A DNA stretch of 64,000 bases, from NCBI RefSeq assembly GCF_964019385.1, contig NC_088645.1:20139158-20203157 (forward strand). The letters are read 5' to 3'. The notes beneath the pieces were generated by a model. That model ran no database searches, was not told the DNA's origin, and saw only the letters and a program-made list of their open reading frames with translations. A program made the translations under genes and the position numbers. The stretch is from Sycon ciliatum. Taxonomy: Eukaryota; Porifera; Calcarea; Leucosolenida; Sycettidae. Position 1 is the stretch's first letter. Every line of letters begins with the position of its first letter. This document shows, one piece after another, positions 32,433 to 44,159 of this stretch.

Positions 32433-33418
32433 CGAGAGAGCTTGGAAGCTCAGGGCCCTGCGCTATGCTTTGTTGCCTAGCTCATCGTGTATGTTGTTAG
32501 AACTGATGGAAATGCTTTTTCCTTTGATTAGCTACATCATTGTATTGCAAAAACGTTTCACTGAGATACTGAAGTCACGTCTTCTGCATAGCTATGGGAC
32601 CGGCGCTGACTCTGCCGATCACGGGCGTTCTGGAGTCAACGGGATGTCTGTCCTGACGTTTCCTGGGACCGGCGCTGACTCTGCCGATCACGGGCGTTCT
32701 TCTTCTTATTATTATTATACTGACGGCAACTAACATCCATCCTGATTGCATTTACTCGTCTCCCTACTTCGTATTTCTTTCCAGAAAATCTCCCCATACA
32801 GCAGGGAGTCGTTTACAGAATATGACACCCTGCTATACATCTACATGACTGTATATACGTTATAATTATTATGCTATCGGCCTATATGCGATTCCCGGGC
32901 TGGTCACCAGGCGGCCCAGCCAGCCAGCTAGTGGGATCTCGGCCTCGCACACAAATCCACACAAAATGTTACTGCACTGAATGCATTCCCCCGATACACT
33001 TCGCATATATACTCATTCTGTTGATGGTACCGTACTCTTGATGGTACGGGACAGGTAAGGGATAGCGCCAGGCATGTCGATGGCACAAACAAACAAAAAT
33101 ATTGTGGCCAGCTGTCTTCGCTGGTACGGTACAGTACGGGACAGATACGGGATAGCGCCAGGCGTGACACAAACAAACAAACAAACAAACAAAAAAACAA
33201 ACACCAAATTAAAGCTGTGTGGACCCTGGCTAGCGCCAGACGTTACTAAAGTAACGTCTTCTGCATAGCTACGGGAATTAAAGCTGTGTGGACCCTGGCT
33301 AGCGCCAGACGTTACTGAAGTAACGTCTTCTGCATAGCTACGGGAATTAAAGCTGTGTGGACCCTGGCTAGCGCCAGACGTTACTGAAGTAACGTCTTCT
33401 GCATAGCTACGGGAATAA
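32433..33418 (+). repeat. Composite repeat family A, copy after the ribozyme array
   Basis: A full module set from GAGAGAGCTTGGAAGCTC through the (CAAA)n run (about 33170-33203) and three 69-bp palindrome units (about 33207-33415). One palindrome reads GACGTTACT-AA-AGTAACGTC: the change is in the loop and the stem is kept. Confidence 0.8.
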
Positions 33419-33421
33419 AAA

Positions 33422-33510
33422 AGGTAACTACACACTCTGATTACGGAAAAACCAAACATTATTGCAAAAAAAGTCTCTTAAGAAATAATCATGTGCGTTC
33501 CAGGAATCGA
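33422..33510. repeat. Short repeat D, copy 1
   Basis: GGTAACTACACACTCTGATTAC... ...TCATGTGCG is shared with 35440-35512. It ends in CAGGAATCGAACCTGC, the reverse of a tRNA T-arm/B-box-like sequence (GGTTCGATTCC). Confidence 0.55.
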
Positions 33511-33784
33511 ACCTGCATACATGTAGATACCTTGTGATACGTACTCGGAGGTAGTACATGTACAAGAAACCAGATATTCAAACACGCTAACACAGCACTG
33601 TTATCTTTAAAGGCCGTACTTGAACGTGCACATTGGCTCTTCTCTCCACCTGTCTCACTGTGGAAAATAGTAACAAATTTTAAAACCAAACAGAACATCG
33701 CCAGTGTGCTCGAGAAAGGATCGATAAACCCGAAGACCCCAAACAATTGTTTGTAAAACAGTTCTCCATTGAAACATCATATTC

Positions 33785-35037
33785 GTGTTTACCCTATTAA
33801 CCAACGTTGTGGTAAAGTGCGATGGCATACCCGTGCCAAGCGTCACCAGTGCCCGCTACCTTGGCATCACCTTGGATGTACGCATGTCATGGCAGCCCCA
33901 GGTCGATGCGAGCATCACGAAAGCCAATAAGAAAATTGGAACTCTGTGGCGGACACGAAAGTCGCTAACACTTGCTAGCCGTGTGCTGTTCTTCAAGGCA
34001 GCTATCATGCCGGATCTACTGTATGGGTCCGTTGCGTTTAGCCCAGGTCTCACTCAGGCCCAGACCGACCGGCTCCAAGTAGCACAAAACCGTGGGGCAA
34101 GAGCAGTTTATGGCCGGCCGGGGTTCTCTCGTGCCAGTGATCTCCTGGAACGCATGCAGGTGTTCAGGATTGGAGAAATACATCGGCAGAAGGTCCTGGT
34201 CTTTGTCTGGAGGTGCATACACGCCAGTGCGAGTCCATCCCTCCAGGAGCTCTTCGTACGCTGCGCGGATCGTAGGACGCGCCTGGATCTCGCCCTGGGG
34301 CTCCGTCTACCAGCTACACGAACCCGCGCCGGACGATCTCGCCCTGCCTCCCGAGGTAGTGCCCTTTGGAACGTCCTACCGGATGCAGTCAGAGTACTGT
34401 CGTCTCTCAGCAGCTTCAAAGCTGCCGTCGTGCCGTATACCCTCCGATCTTCCTGATGTTATGATTAGAACCTTGCCCTGAGACAGCTTCCTGTCTGTGA
34501 TTGATTTTCACTGTTTACCATTATTATTTGCCATGGCGACCCCCGTAAGTCCGTAACTGGCAGGGCAGGGTTGGGCCTTTCATCCTCCCGATGTTAGTAG
34601 CAAGTACTCTCGTTAGCAGTAACTGTTAGTACTTTGTTTGTTTGTTTTTATTTTATTTTTATTTTATTTTATTTTCTCTATTTTATTCTCTTTACCAGGC
34701 GTGGGCCATCCCCTGGACAAACAAAATGGGTGCCTTATTATTATTTTTCTGTTTCTGTTTTAATGACAGTCCACTGCACGCCTGAAAAAAAGTACTTAGT
34801 TTATTAGGCGGGTTACAGAACTATCGACTTATCGTTCGCTGGCTTACTTGTAGTTTGATAACGCTTCGCTCTTCATTGAGATATCTACCATTCTCTCTTT
34901 TTTTTCTCCTTATTTTCTCCCCAACCCTCCTTCCCTGTAACATAATAACATATTCGCTGCCTTGTCATTGAGCATTTGTGCTCGTTTGGATTTGCGAATT
35001 CAAATAAAGTATACATACATACATACATACATACATA
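33785..35037 (+). pseudogene. CR1/jockey-type LINE, 3' part
   Basis: The frame 33785-34456 has the post-catalytic region of a LINE reverse transcriptase: SARYLGITLDVRMSWQPQVD, then KKIGTLWRTRKSL, LFFKAAIMPDLLYGS, and near the end SALWNVLPDAVRVLSSLSSFK. The polymerase catalytic Asp motifs are absent, so the copy is 5' truncated. The 3' UTR holds a T/A-rich run and one forward copy of the ACCAGGCGTGGGCCATCCCC motif (34697). The element ends AATTCAAATAAAGT followed by (ATAC)n to about 35037, a normal LINE terminus with short tandem tail. Confidence 0.82.
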
Positions 35038-35433
35038 ACCGCTCCCACAAGCTGAACTGCTAAAACCGACTCATCATTAGTGTAAAGGCTTCAAGACCTT
35101 CGCTATTTAAGATACGAAAGTCAATGCTGGACATTGTTCCCAAATACCTCGGCGTCTTGATCGATGAACGAATGGCCTCGCAACCGTAAGTTGACCAGTG
35201 CATCTCACGAACTGCTAGGAAGATCGTTAGTCTGTGGCGCGCGCGACGCTGTCTCACTCTACTGTCTCTAGCTATTCGAATCAAGTGTAATCGCTTCCAC
35301 AACGTGGGCGGCTTAGAACAGCACATGACAAGTGTCAAGGCTTCGAGACGTAGGCAATCTAGGATACGAAAGTCGATGCTTGCCATTCTGCCCTTTTTCC
35401 GGTTGGAGATCATGGCGAAGTACGGGCGTAAAA

Positions 35434-35545
35434 AAACAGGTAACTGCGCACTCTGATTACCGTAAAACAATAAATTTTTGCGGAAAAAGTCTCTTTCTGA
35501 ACAATCATGTGCGCTGCTGGTTCGAGTCCCGGCGGTGTGACTGAT
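35434..35545. repeat. Short repeat D, copy 2
   Basis: GGTAACTGCGCACTCTGATTAC... ...TCATGTGCG matches the copy at 33422, but after TCATGTGCG the sequence is GCTGGTTCGAGTCCCGG: a T-arm/B-box-like motif in the opposite sense to copy 1. Confidence 0.55.
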
Positions 35546-35689
35546 GATTTTTTTCTTTCTTTCATATCTGGCTTGCAAGTGTTGAGTTTCGGAGAGAAAA
35601 GAGCAGTACGTGGCATGTGGCCTCTCATTTCCTAAAACATTGAAATTCTCCGTAAAGTCCAAATTTGAAATTGTTATTATTATTGCAAA

Positions 35690-37590
35690 CGAGAGAGCTT
35701 GGAAGCTCAGGGCCCTACGCTATGTTTTTTTTGCCTTGATGACCTAGACAAAAAAAAAGCATAGGGATGTTATAAATTCTTTAAAAAAATCCTTTTTTTA
35801 AAGACATAACCTGGGATTCGAACCCGCACTATCGCGCGCCCTGCATGCATCCCCCGATACACTTCGCATACATACTAATTCTTCCAAGTTGTTTCACATT
35901 GTGATCTTGCATTTGAAACCCCTATTTGAATATGCATTGTGGCCAGCCGTCTTTGATGGCACGGTACGGTAGGGGATAGGTACGGGACAGGTACGATCGA
36001 GGGTAATACGACACCGTCTCCCGTACCGTACCATCAAACACAGCTGGCCACATACAGCTGCCCGCAATATTCAAATAGGGCTTTCAAACGCAAGATAATA
36101 ACGTAAAGCAACTTGGAAGAATGGGTATGAATGCGAAGTGTATGGGGGAATGCATGTAGGGCGATAGTGCGGGTTCGAATCCCAGGATATGCCTGAAAAA
36201 AAGGAGAATTGAAAAATTTATAACATCCTATGCTTTTTTGCCGTCAGATACGGATAGCGCCAGGCGTGACACAAACAAACACACAAACAAACACCAAATT
36301 AAAGCTGTGTGGACCCTGGCTAGCGCCAGACGTTACTGAAGTAACGTCTTCTGCATAGCTACGGGAATAATGATAATATTAATAATAAACGAGAGAGCTT
36401 TGAAGCTCAGGGCCCTCCGCTATGCCTTTTTTGCCTTAATGACCTTGACAAAAAAAGCATGGGGATGTTATAAATTCTTTAAAAAATTCCTTTTTTTAAA
36501 GACATAACCTGGGATTCGAACCCGCACTATCGCGCGCCCTGCATGCATCCCCCGATACACTTCGCATACATACTAATTCTTCCAAGTTGCTTCACGTTAT
36601 GATCTTCCATTTGAAAGCCCTATTTAAATATGCATTGTGGCCAGCCGTCTTTGATGGTACGGTAGGGGATAGGTACGGGACAGGTACGATCGACGGTAAT
36701 ACGACACCGTCTACCGCCTTGATGACGGCTAAAAAAGGATAGGGATGTTATAAATGTTTCAATTCTCCTATTTTTTAAGGCATATCCTGGGATTCGAATC
36801 TGCACTATCGCCCTACATGCATTCCCCATACACTTCGCATTCATACCCATTCTTCCAAGTTGCTTCACGTTATGATCTTGCGTTTAAAAGCCCTATTTGA
36901 ATATCGCGGCCAGCTGTATGTGGCCAGCTGTGTTTGATGGTACGGTACGCCACGGGACAGATACAGGATAGCGCCAGGCGTGACACAAACAAACAAACCA
37001 ATACCAAACGAGAGGGCTTGGAAGCTCAGGGCCCTACGCTATGCTTTTTTGCCTTGATGACCTAGACAAAAAAAAGCAAAGGGATGTTATAAATCCTTTT
37101 TTTTAAGACATAATCTGGGATTCGAACCCGCACTATCGCGCGCCCTGCATGCATCCCCCGATACACTTCGCATACATACTAATTCTTGCAAGTTGTTTCA
37201 CATTGTGATCTTGCATTTGAAAGCCCTATTTGAATATGCATTGTGGCCAGCCGTCTTTGATGGCACGGTACGGTGGGGGATAGGTACGGGACAGGTACGA
37301 TCGAGGGTAATACGACACCGTCTCCCGTACCGTACAGTACCATCAAACACAGCTGGCCACATACAGCTGCCCGCAATATTCAAATAGGGCTTTCAAACGC
37401 AAGATAATAACGTGAAGCAACTTGGAAGAATGGGTATGAATGCGAAGTGTATGGGGGAATGCATGTAGGGCGATAGTGCGGGTTCGAATCCCAGGATATG
37501 CCTGAAAAAAAATAGGAGAATTGAAAAATTTAAAACATCCTATGCTTTTTTGCCGTCAGATACGGATAGCGCCAGGCGTGACACAAAGTC
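35690..37590 (+). repeat. Three tandem copies of repeat family B
   Basis: Units start at about 35691, 36390 and 37010 with GAGAGAGCTTGGAAGCTC or close variants. Each has a left half with CCTGGGATTCGAACCCGCACT and a right half with its complement GTGCGGGTTCGAATCCCAGG, around a GTACGG/CCGTAC centre, so each unit is itself a large imperfect inverted repeat of about 500 bp. One 69-bp family A palindrome unit (about 36297-36366) sits between units 1 and 2. Confidence 0.8.
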
Positions 37591-37599
37591 ATAGTCTTG

Positions 37600-38095
37600 T
37601 TAACTTGCAAATACTCCCGACAAACTTCAGAGCTGTCAACAAAATGCAGGTAGATCAAAGCATTGGTCTATATATGGGAAGGTAACGCAGCAAAAAATTA
37701 CAAACAATGGAGACTTGGCAGGAATACCACCCAAAACGTTCCTGGGGTCCAAAAGGACCCCAATATACTGGGAACGTAGGAAAAACGTCATCATGGAATG
37801 AAGGTTAAATGTACATTGAGGAGTTGGTAAAACAGCGCAAAGAAGAAAAAAACGAACATAAACAACGAAAAAGCGGGACTTTTACACATGGGAATAATGC
37901 CACAAAGGTGCAAGCGCGAGAAACCCCAACAAGCGTGCCATGTGGTGCGACAACCAATGGAAAAAAACTAACGAGTAAATGATGACCTAGCCAACAGCTT
38001 ACGTGGGAATTAATTTTCCTGTGCTTGCAAAGGCTATGTTTCTGTGTGTGGATATATACAGCCTCCAAAAACATTAGGCCATCTACCACTGCGTA
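37600..38095. other. Non-coding sequence
   Basis: No feature is recognised. TTCCTGGGGTCCAAAAGGACCCCAA at about 37738 contains the perfect hairpin TGGGGTCC-AAAA-GGACCCCA. Confidence 0.4.
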
Positions 38096-38099
38096 CACA

Positions 38100-40032
38100 G
38101 ACGATAAAATGATGCTGCCCGCACACATCTAGGGAAACGCAAGAAGAAAATTAAAGAATGGATGACCGACGCTGTCCTGCGGCTATGTGACGCAAGGCGA
38201 GTGAAGACGTCGACCCGATACGAAAGTGATGTCTCCATGGCGGAATATTGCCAGGCATGCCGTGCAGTGAAGCGAGCGACCCGGAAAGCCAAAGCAGATT
38301 GGATTGAAGGAGCCTGCAAGGAGGTAGAGTGCGACCTTAAATTTAACAACACAAAAGAAGCCTACGAAACCATCAGGAGGCTGACAACGAAGCCCACTGT
38401 CAAATCTAATGTCATTGAGAACAAGGATGGAGAGCTACTTACGGAAAGTAAAAAAGTAGCCGATCGCTGGGCGGAGTATTGCTCCGACCTGTATACTTAC
38501 AACATCAACCCTGCCATGGAGGTACTGGATGATCTGGAGCTAGGAATGCCACTCAACGATGATGACAGAGATCTATCGATACTCAAGGAGGACGTAGCTG
38601 CTGTAGATAACTTGAAGGCAGGCAAGTCGCCCGTCGATGACATGATCCCAGGAGAGTTACTGAAAGAGGGTGGCGAATTCGTCATTGACGTACTGACTAC
38701 CATCTGTAACAAGATATGGTCGTCCGGCACGTGGCCACGGCAATGGTGCCGGTCAATCATGATTCCAATACCAAAGAACGGCAACCTCCGAAAGTGCACG
38801 AACTATCGCACCATCTCGTTGATAAGTCACCCTGGTAAAGTAATGTTGCGTGTTCTACTCAACCGTCTCACACCTTGCATCGAAGACCTATTGAGAGCGT
38901 TATGTAGACCATCAGAGACCCATCTATAACAATGTCATCCATTTTTGCAAGGCATTTGATAGAATGTGGCACGCATCCCTGTGGAAGATAATGCGCAAGT
39001 GTGGGCTTAGCCCGACCATCATCACACTGATCGAGTCCCTGTACCAGCAGTCCGAGAATGCTGTAAGAGTAGGAACAACGGTTAGCAGTTGGTTCCATGC
39101 CACCGTTGGCATTAGGCAAGGTTGCATGCTATCACCCTCTCTATTCAACATTTTCTTGGAAGAACTGGTATCTAGGTCATTGAAGGGATTCGCGGGTTCC
39201 ATTAGCATTGGTGGACGCATTTTAACAGGCCTGCGATTTGCAGATGACATTGATCTGGTGGCTGGCAGCGAGGGAGAACTGCAAGACGTTACTGGCCGGC
39301 TGGCTAGCACATCAAAATCATTCGGCATGGAAATCAGCACTGAGAAGAGTAAGCTACTGGTAACGGGAGCAAGCAGAGGTCTGTCCGCAAGCATAGCCAT
39401 CGAAGGGAAGGAGCTCAAGCAGGTTGACGAGTTTACATATCTGGGTAGCACGATTACTGATGATCAGCGTTCAATCAAAGAAGTGAGGAGTCGGATCGCA
39501 GCAGCCTCGGCTGCTGTTGCACGACTAGTAACAATCTGGAGGGATAGAAACATCAGAATCGGCTCGAAATATGTCTACTCAATGCTATTGTTTTATCCAT
39601 ATTCCTTTATGCTTGCCAGTCTTGGACCCTAACTGCTGAAATTTTGAAAAAGACCAAGGCTTTCGAAATGAGAAGCTATCGAAGTCTTCTCAGGATCCCG
39701 TTCCCTGATCACCAGACGAATGTGTCTGTTAGAGAGGAAGTAAATAGTATTCACAAACAAGTCCCACTTATTGGTTTTGTTCGTAGAAGGAAATCGCAAT
39801 TTTTTTGGTCATATTGTTTGTTCCGGCTGTTTGTCATTGACTGTTCTTCAGGGTTGTGTTGCTGGAGGTCGTGGCCGAGCCAGGCCCGGAATGTCGTGGC
39901 TTGATCATATTATTTCATGGACTGCACTTGACGTGCAGTCCCTGCTGCACGCGATCGATTTTTGTGGCGCTCGCTTGTTCATACTTGCTCTGTGACGCCC
40001 CGATGGCCTTAGGCTTATGATGATGATGATGA
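38100..40032 (+). pseudogene. RTE-like LINE reverse transcriptase, decayed
   Basis: The frame 38162-38929 covers the linker and fingers of a LINE ORF2 (YRTISLISHPGKVMLRVLLNRL). Then comes a deletion of roughly 40-50 codons where the GFR.GRST region should be, with a frame change. The palm resumes with FCKAFDRMWHASLW (motif A), VGIRQGCMLSPSLFNIF (motif B), GLRFADDIDLVAG (motif C, YXDD-type), and later EFTYLGSTITDD. Further stops follow, and the tail FFGHIVCSGCL...LDHIISWTAL is recognisable. The 3' end is (GAT)n at about 40018-40030, as expected for RTE-type elements. No AP endonuclease is seen, so it is 5' truncated. Confidence 0.85.
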
Positions 40033-40083
40033 CTGTACACTGAACGCGGATTGGATATGCCTCGCTATTCTCATCTAGGTAAC

Positions 40084-40180
40084 TCTGGTCGCTCGCGTTG
40101 TTTTTCGACGAGCGAGCCAAATACAGCGAGCTGAACTTTCGCCTCACGTCGGAAATAACGTGCATCTTAATTAATCTCTC
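40084..40180. repeat. Dispersed repeat shared with 2.3-3.4 kb
   Basis: GAGCGAGCCAAATA..GCGAGCTGAACTTTCGC and GTCGGAAATAACGTGCATCTTAA match, in reverse orientation, blocks at about 3284-3325 and 2363-2388. In the first locus the two blocks are separated by the MITE and duplication, so they are pieces of one older element. Confidence 0.55.
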
Positions 40181-41275
40181 TACAGTCTTCGATTCTCACA
40201 CCTGAGAGCTCGTATTTAATGGGATACTAGCTGTGCTAGTACTTGTTAGCAGCAATCCGAACTAGCGCACACACTACACTGCATTGCTTTGTACTGCATT
40301 CAAGACTGAGGTCATGCACTTTGTTTTGCTGCGTAATCACAAATGGCACCAGCCCGTTTTGCTGAAAAGAAACAAATATCTTGCTTGCCCTGTTATGTTG
40401 TGCTCTTCCAGACAACGGATCGTACTTCAGCGGTGTTTCTTTTCCTTTCGTAGCTTTGCTGCCAGCCCCAGTGTCATTTCGACACTGTATTTCTTCAGTA
40501 TGTCTGACCTAACGGTCGACACTGTCAAGGCAATGCATTGCCAAGCCCTCCGCGACGAGCTTTCTCTGCGCGGCTTGAATACTTAGCAAAAGTATTTGAC
40601 AGGACCCATTGCTGGCACAGCTAGCCCTTGGAAGTGAGAACTGCTCCGGCCAGGAGAACCAGCAACATGACAGTGCGGACAAGGCTCGCGGGCCCAAAAG
40701 CCGGACTGGCACCAATGCCTTCTCCGTCAGTTCAGGTGACGCGGGCTCAACGGATCTCTGAGCTTTCGTACGGGACGAGGTGTAGTCGGCTTTGTCGGCC
40801 GCCATTAAGGAGAGCATTGTGGCCCTCCTCACCCAAGGCCAAGGCAATTCGGCTACTGCGGCCACTACGCCAGCCCAAGCTCCTGTAACCCACCCGATCA
40901 GCCACCTGCACCAGCTGTGCCCATTGCTTTACAAGAACGTATCTTGCGAGGGAAGTTCGTAGATTTTTCAAGTTTGTTTCCTGTTGCGGAAGGTTACCGC
41001 ACCGAAAACGAGCATAAGCTACAGTCCCAAGAGAACAAAGAATGTCGATTGCTACTGGACGATGACTAGACCAGTAGGATACTTGACAAAGTGGTCTAAC
41101 TACAATTCGAAGCAGCACAGGAGCACACCACCCAACTTGGATGGTTCAGAAATATCAAAGATAAATCCAGAAGGGGGAAGCTTTGCGATAACTCAGTACT
41201 CTGTCAATTTTCAGCGAAGTTGTTGCACTTTCTGGCTATAGTCTATGGTTACAGTAGTGGAGAGTTACTCTTAAG

Positions 41276-42308
41276 GTGGCAGCCTGGTCTACAAATCCCT
41301 GAAAAATTGAATATGTAAATTCATATCGAGTGCTTAATCAGTTGAAAGAGCATGAACAGCTGCAAAATCTCTGAAAATTTTGTCTCCATCTGACCAGCCG
41401 TTCAAGAGTTATGGCCGAAAATGTGCCCTTGCAAGAAAAGTTTTTTTTGTTGCACGCTGTCATTTCTTGGCAGGACTGTATTTGATTATGAGCAGACCGT
41501 GCGCAACTTACTTGTCGTATCATTGAAACACGCGAAAGTGTGCAGAATTTTGCTCCAAGTCCAAAAAAGTCCAAAAAAATCACGTTAAAAAACACGTATT
41601 GGGCTGCACGGCCGCGGGCTTCAGGACTTTTGCCAACACCCTCGTGACGTTGCAAATGTGTGGCTTGATTATTGTAGTTGACGTTGATTTAGTGACTTTG
41701 GCAAGTTTGAGTCGTGTCAAGAAGTCAGGTAAGATTCAGTACTAGGCAGTAGCGGAACGTGAGTGGTAGTCTTTGCCAATTTTGGGTATCCTGGATTCGG
41801 TTTGAAGCGCTGTGAAAAAGGCTTGCTGTGGAGGTCCCAGCACTGGAATGTTGTATCAAAGGTACGACCTCGTAGCACGCCCTGAACCTAAAAAGATTCA
41901 AAAATTGACTTGGGTCTGTGGGAGTCTGTGACAGAACGCCCGCTCCTGCCGTTGTGACAGATTCCAGGGCCACGTTGAAGGGCCCTATCCCACCACCCAT
42001 GGCTACTTCTGGACGTTTTTTAGGTTTGGATCCTGCGCACGGACAGAATTGGCTAGAAAATGTGAAAAAATTGTAAGTGTATTTTGTTTGGCTCCTTGGT
42101 GGCTCGCCAACCGTGGCACTCTGCCGGAATTTTGAGTTTTCCCGGCTTGTAAAGCCTGTCAGTGAGGCGCAAGAACTTTTAAATCATGTCCAGAGGGCCA
42201 GCATAGTGGCAGGAGTGTGTAGGGAAAATTTCACTCAAATCCATTGAGAGACACCAAAGTTACGGTTACAATTGAATGCCATATGAAATTTAGGACCAGG
42301 CTGCTACC
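41276..42308. mobile_element. Non-autonomous element with TTAA target duplication
   Basis: The left end GGTGGCAGCCTGGTC and right end GACCAGGCTGCTACC are inverted (14 of 15). TTAA flanks both (41272-41275 and 42309-42312). Its length is 1,033 bp with no transposase frame. A TTAA duplication is characteristic of piggyBac, though the tip GGT differs from the usual CCY. The family is therefore tentative. Confidence 0.75.
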
Positions 42309-42490
42309 TTAAATCGTATTCATAGGCCCTTTTCCTTTCTACATTATTTTATTATTGGCTCAACATCCGAGTTTCAGATTCTAAAACTGAAGGACTTTAT
42401 TGTATTGTGTGCTCATGTGGTAGACGAAAAGACTTCATCAGGCATGTCATTCCGCTCACACCTAGCAGTAGGAGTAACAGGAACCCTCCA

Positions 42491-44155
42491 TTATCGTTTC
42501 CTATCTCTCCTTCGTTCCTTATCACTGAAAATACTCATTAAAGTTTGCTTTTTTGGCGCCTGCCTGACCGGTACAATCTCATCATGGGGTGATGGCGTGG
42601 AGAAATCAAACAGTTCTACGTCAGAATCATCTTTTTGCTGAGGCTTGCTCACTGTCTTGCCAGGCACACTCATGCATAACGTACTTGCGAACGCAGAGGG
42701 CTGATTCTGCTCTATCGGCGGGCCAGCAATGCGTCCAAACACAGACGTCGATTTCGTCTCTATTGGTGGGCCGCGAGCTTGGAAACCTTGGAACGGCTCG
42801 GTTTCCGTTTCATTATGATGGATGGTTTGCGACCTAAGTGCAGCCAAGGACGATAGTGAGGGAGCTGGATGTCGTGGGGGCAGTGGAAGCCTCAGGCTCC
42901 TGGACGGGAAAGCTGCATCATTCGGTGCGGCATGCTGCTGCCAGGGCTCGTCCATCGTTTCCTCACTATCAGATTCTTGACGCGCGAGTTGTTCCGATTC
43001 TGTACTAGCACCATCTGTCAGAGACATCGATGCTAGGAGCGGTGTGATCGGTTCTGTGAGTCCACCACGTGACCTTCTGGCAAGTGCATCCAAAGCACCT
43101 TGTACTGACACTGGGGTTTCTGCGCAGCGGCTGCGCGGCTCAAGTGAAGATAGGAATTCCTCCAGAGAATGACGCACCCTTGCAGGTACTGCGGAGCGTT
43201 CGTCCGCACAAGGCCAGGCTATTCCGGTAACAGCAGCACCAGACTTCTGTGCCGATGAAACAAGTGATGACAAAGCTGGTTGTTGATACCGCACACTCGA
43301 CGGAAGCACATTCGACTCACTATAAGCTGCACTGGAAGAAGCAGACTGCGGAGACAATGAAGCAAGTGATGACAAAGATGGTGCTTGATGGTGCGCACTC
43401 ATCGAAAGCACATTCAACTGACTGTGGGCTGCACTGGAAGCTGCAGACGGCTGAGCCAATGAAGCAAGTGATGACAAAGATGTTGGTTGATGGTGCGCAC
43501 TCATCGGAAGCGCATTCAACTGACTCTGGCCTGCACTTGAAGCAGCAGGCTGCTGAGACCATGAAGCAAATGATGAGAGAAATGGTGGTTGATGCTGCAA
43601 ACCCACTGGAGGCATATTCAACTGACTATTAGCTGCACTTGAAGCAGCGGACGGCCGAGACAATGAAGCAAGTGATGACAAAGAGGCTCCTATAGGAGGC
43701 GATCCAAATCCACGATCCGCACTACTAGCTGCACTTGAAGCAGCGGACGGCCGAGACAATGAAGCAAGTGATGACAAAGAGGCTCCTATAGGAGGCGATC
43801 CACATCCACCTAAAGACGCCGCTGAGAAGTCTGTACAGTCCATTGCTTGATGCTGTGGGTTGAGCGAGTATTTGTTCTCTCCGGATGAGGCAACGGGTGG
43901 TAAAGAATAGGTTTCTGGCAATCCGAAAGAGGCGGAATTATTGTGAAGTGCAGCCAAGGACGAGGACGATAGTGAGGGACCAGGTTGATTCACTGTCGGG
44001 GGGAGAAGGTACTGAGCATCTGTATTTTCTGACTGCAGAGATGCCGAGTGCACTGTTCCTTCGGTCGGCATGTTCCCGTGATCGGGAAACATCCTGTCAA
44101 GGAAAGCATATTCCGGTCGGGAGGTCGGTTGGGCTCCAGACGAGTCTTCTTCCAT
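42491..44155 (-). CDS. Ser/Ala-rich repeat protein, unknown function
   Basis: This is a single uninterrupted 554-codon frame from ATG at 44155 to the stop at 42491. The middle (about residues 130-300) is 6-7 degenerate repeats of 25-39 residues with the core SLSSLASLSRPSAASSA, each followed by a variable link such as SQLNVLSMSAHHQ; two units are nearly identical also in DNA. Acidic patches (DSEETMDEP, DDSDVELFDFS) and a basic C-terminus (SDKERRRDRKR) follow. It looks intrinsically disordered; there is no catalytic domain, signal peptide or membrane span. An AATAAA on the minus strand at 42401-42396 lies about 90 nt past the stop and supports a real 3' end. No gene family is recognised. Confidence 0.6.
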   Translation of the reverse strand: MEEDSSGAQPTSRPEYAFLDRMFPDHGNMPTEGTVHSASLQSENTDAQYLLPPTVNQPGPSLSSSSLAALHNNSASFGLPETYSLPPVASSGENKYSLNPQHQAMDCTDFSAASLGGCGSPPIGASLSSLASLSRPSAASSAASSADRGFGSPPIGASLSSLASLSRPSAASSAANSQLNMPPVGLQHQPPFLSSFASWSQQPAASSAGQSQLNALPMSAHHQPTSLSSLASLAQPSAASSAAHSQLNVLSMSAHHQAPSLSSLASLSPQSASSSAAYSESNVLPSSVRYQQPALSSLVSSAQKSGAAVTGIAWPCADERSAVPARVRHSLEEFLSSLEPRSRCAETPVSVQGALDALARRSRGGLTEPITPLLASMSLTDGASTESEQLARQESDSEETMDEPWQQHAAPNDAAFPSRSLRLPLPPRHPAPSLSSLAALRSQTIHHNETETEPFQGFQARGPPIETKSTSVFGRIAGPPIEQNQPSAFASTLCMSVPGKTVSKPQQKDDSDVELFDFSTPSPHDEIVPVRQAPKKQTLMSIFSDKERRRDRKR

Positions 44156-44159
44156 TTAT

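Noticed and set aside
40503..40590. SAP-domain-like start (MSDLTVDTVKAM...LRDELSLRGL)
   Set aside because: The resemblance covers only about 28 residues before a stop; the downstream frames do not continue a recognisable gag or other protein, so I do not list it as a gene.
43249..43632. 127-codon plus-strand repeat frame
   Set aside because: It is the antisense shadow of the repeats in the minus-strand 42491-44155 gene.
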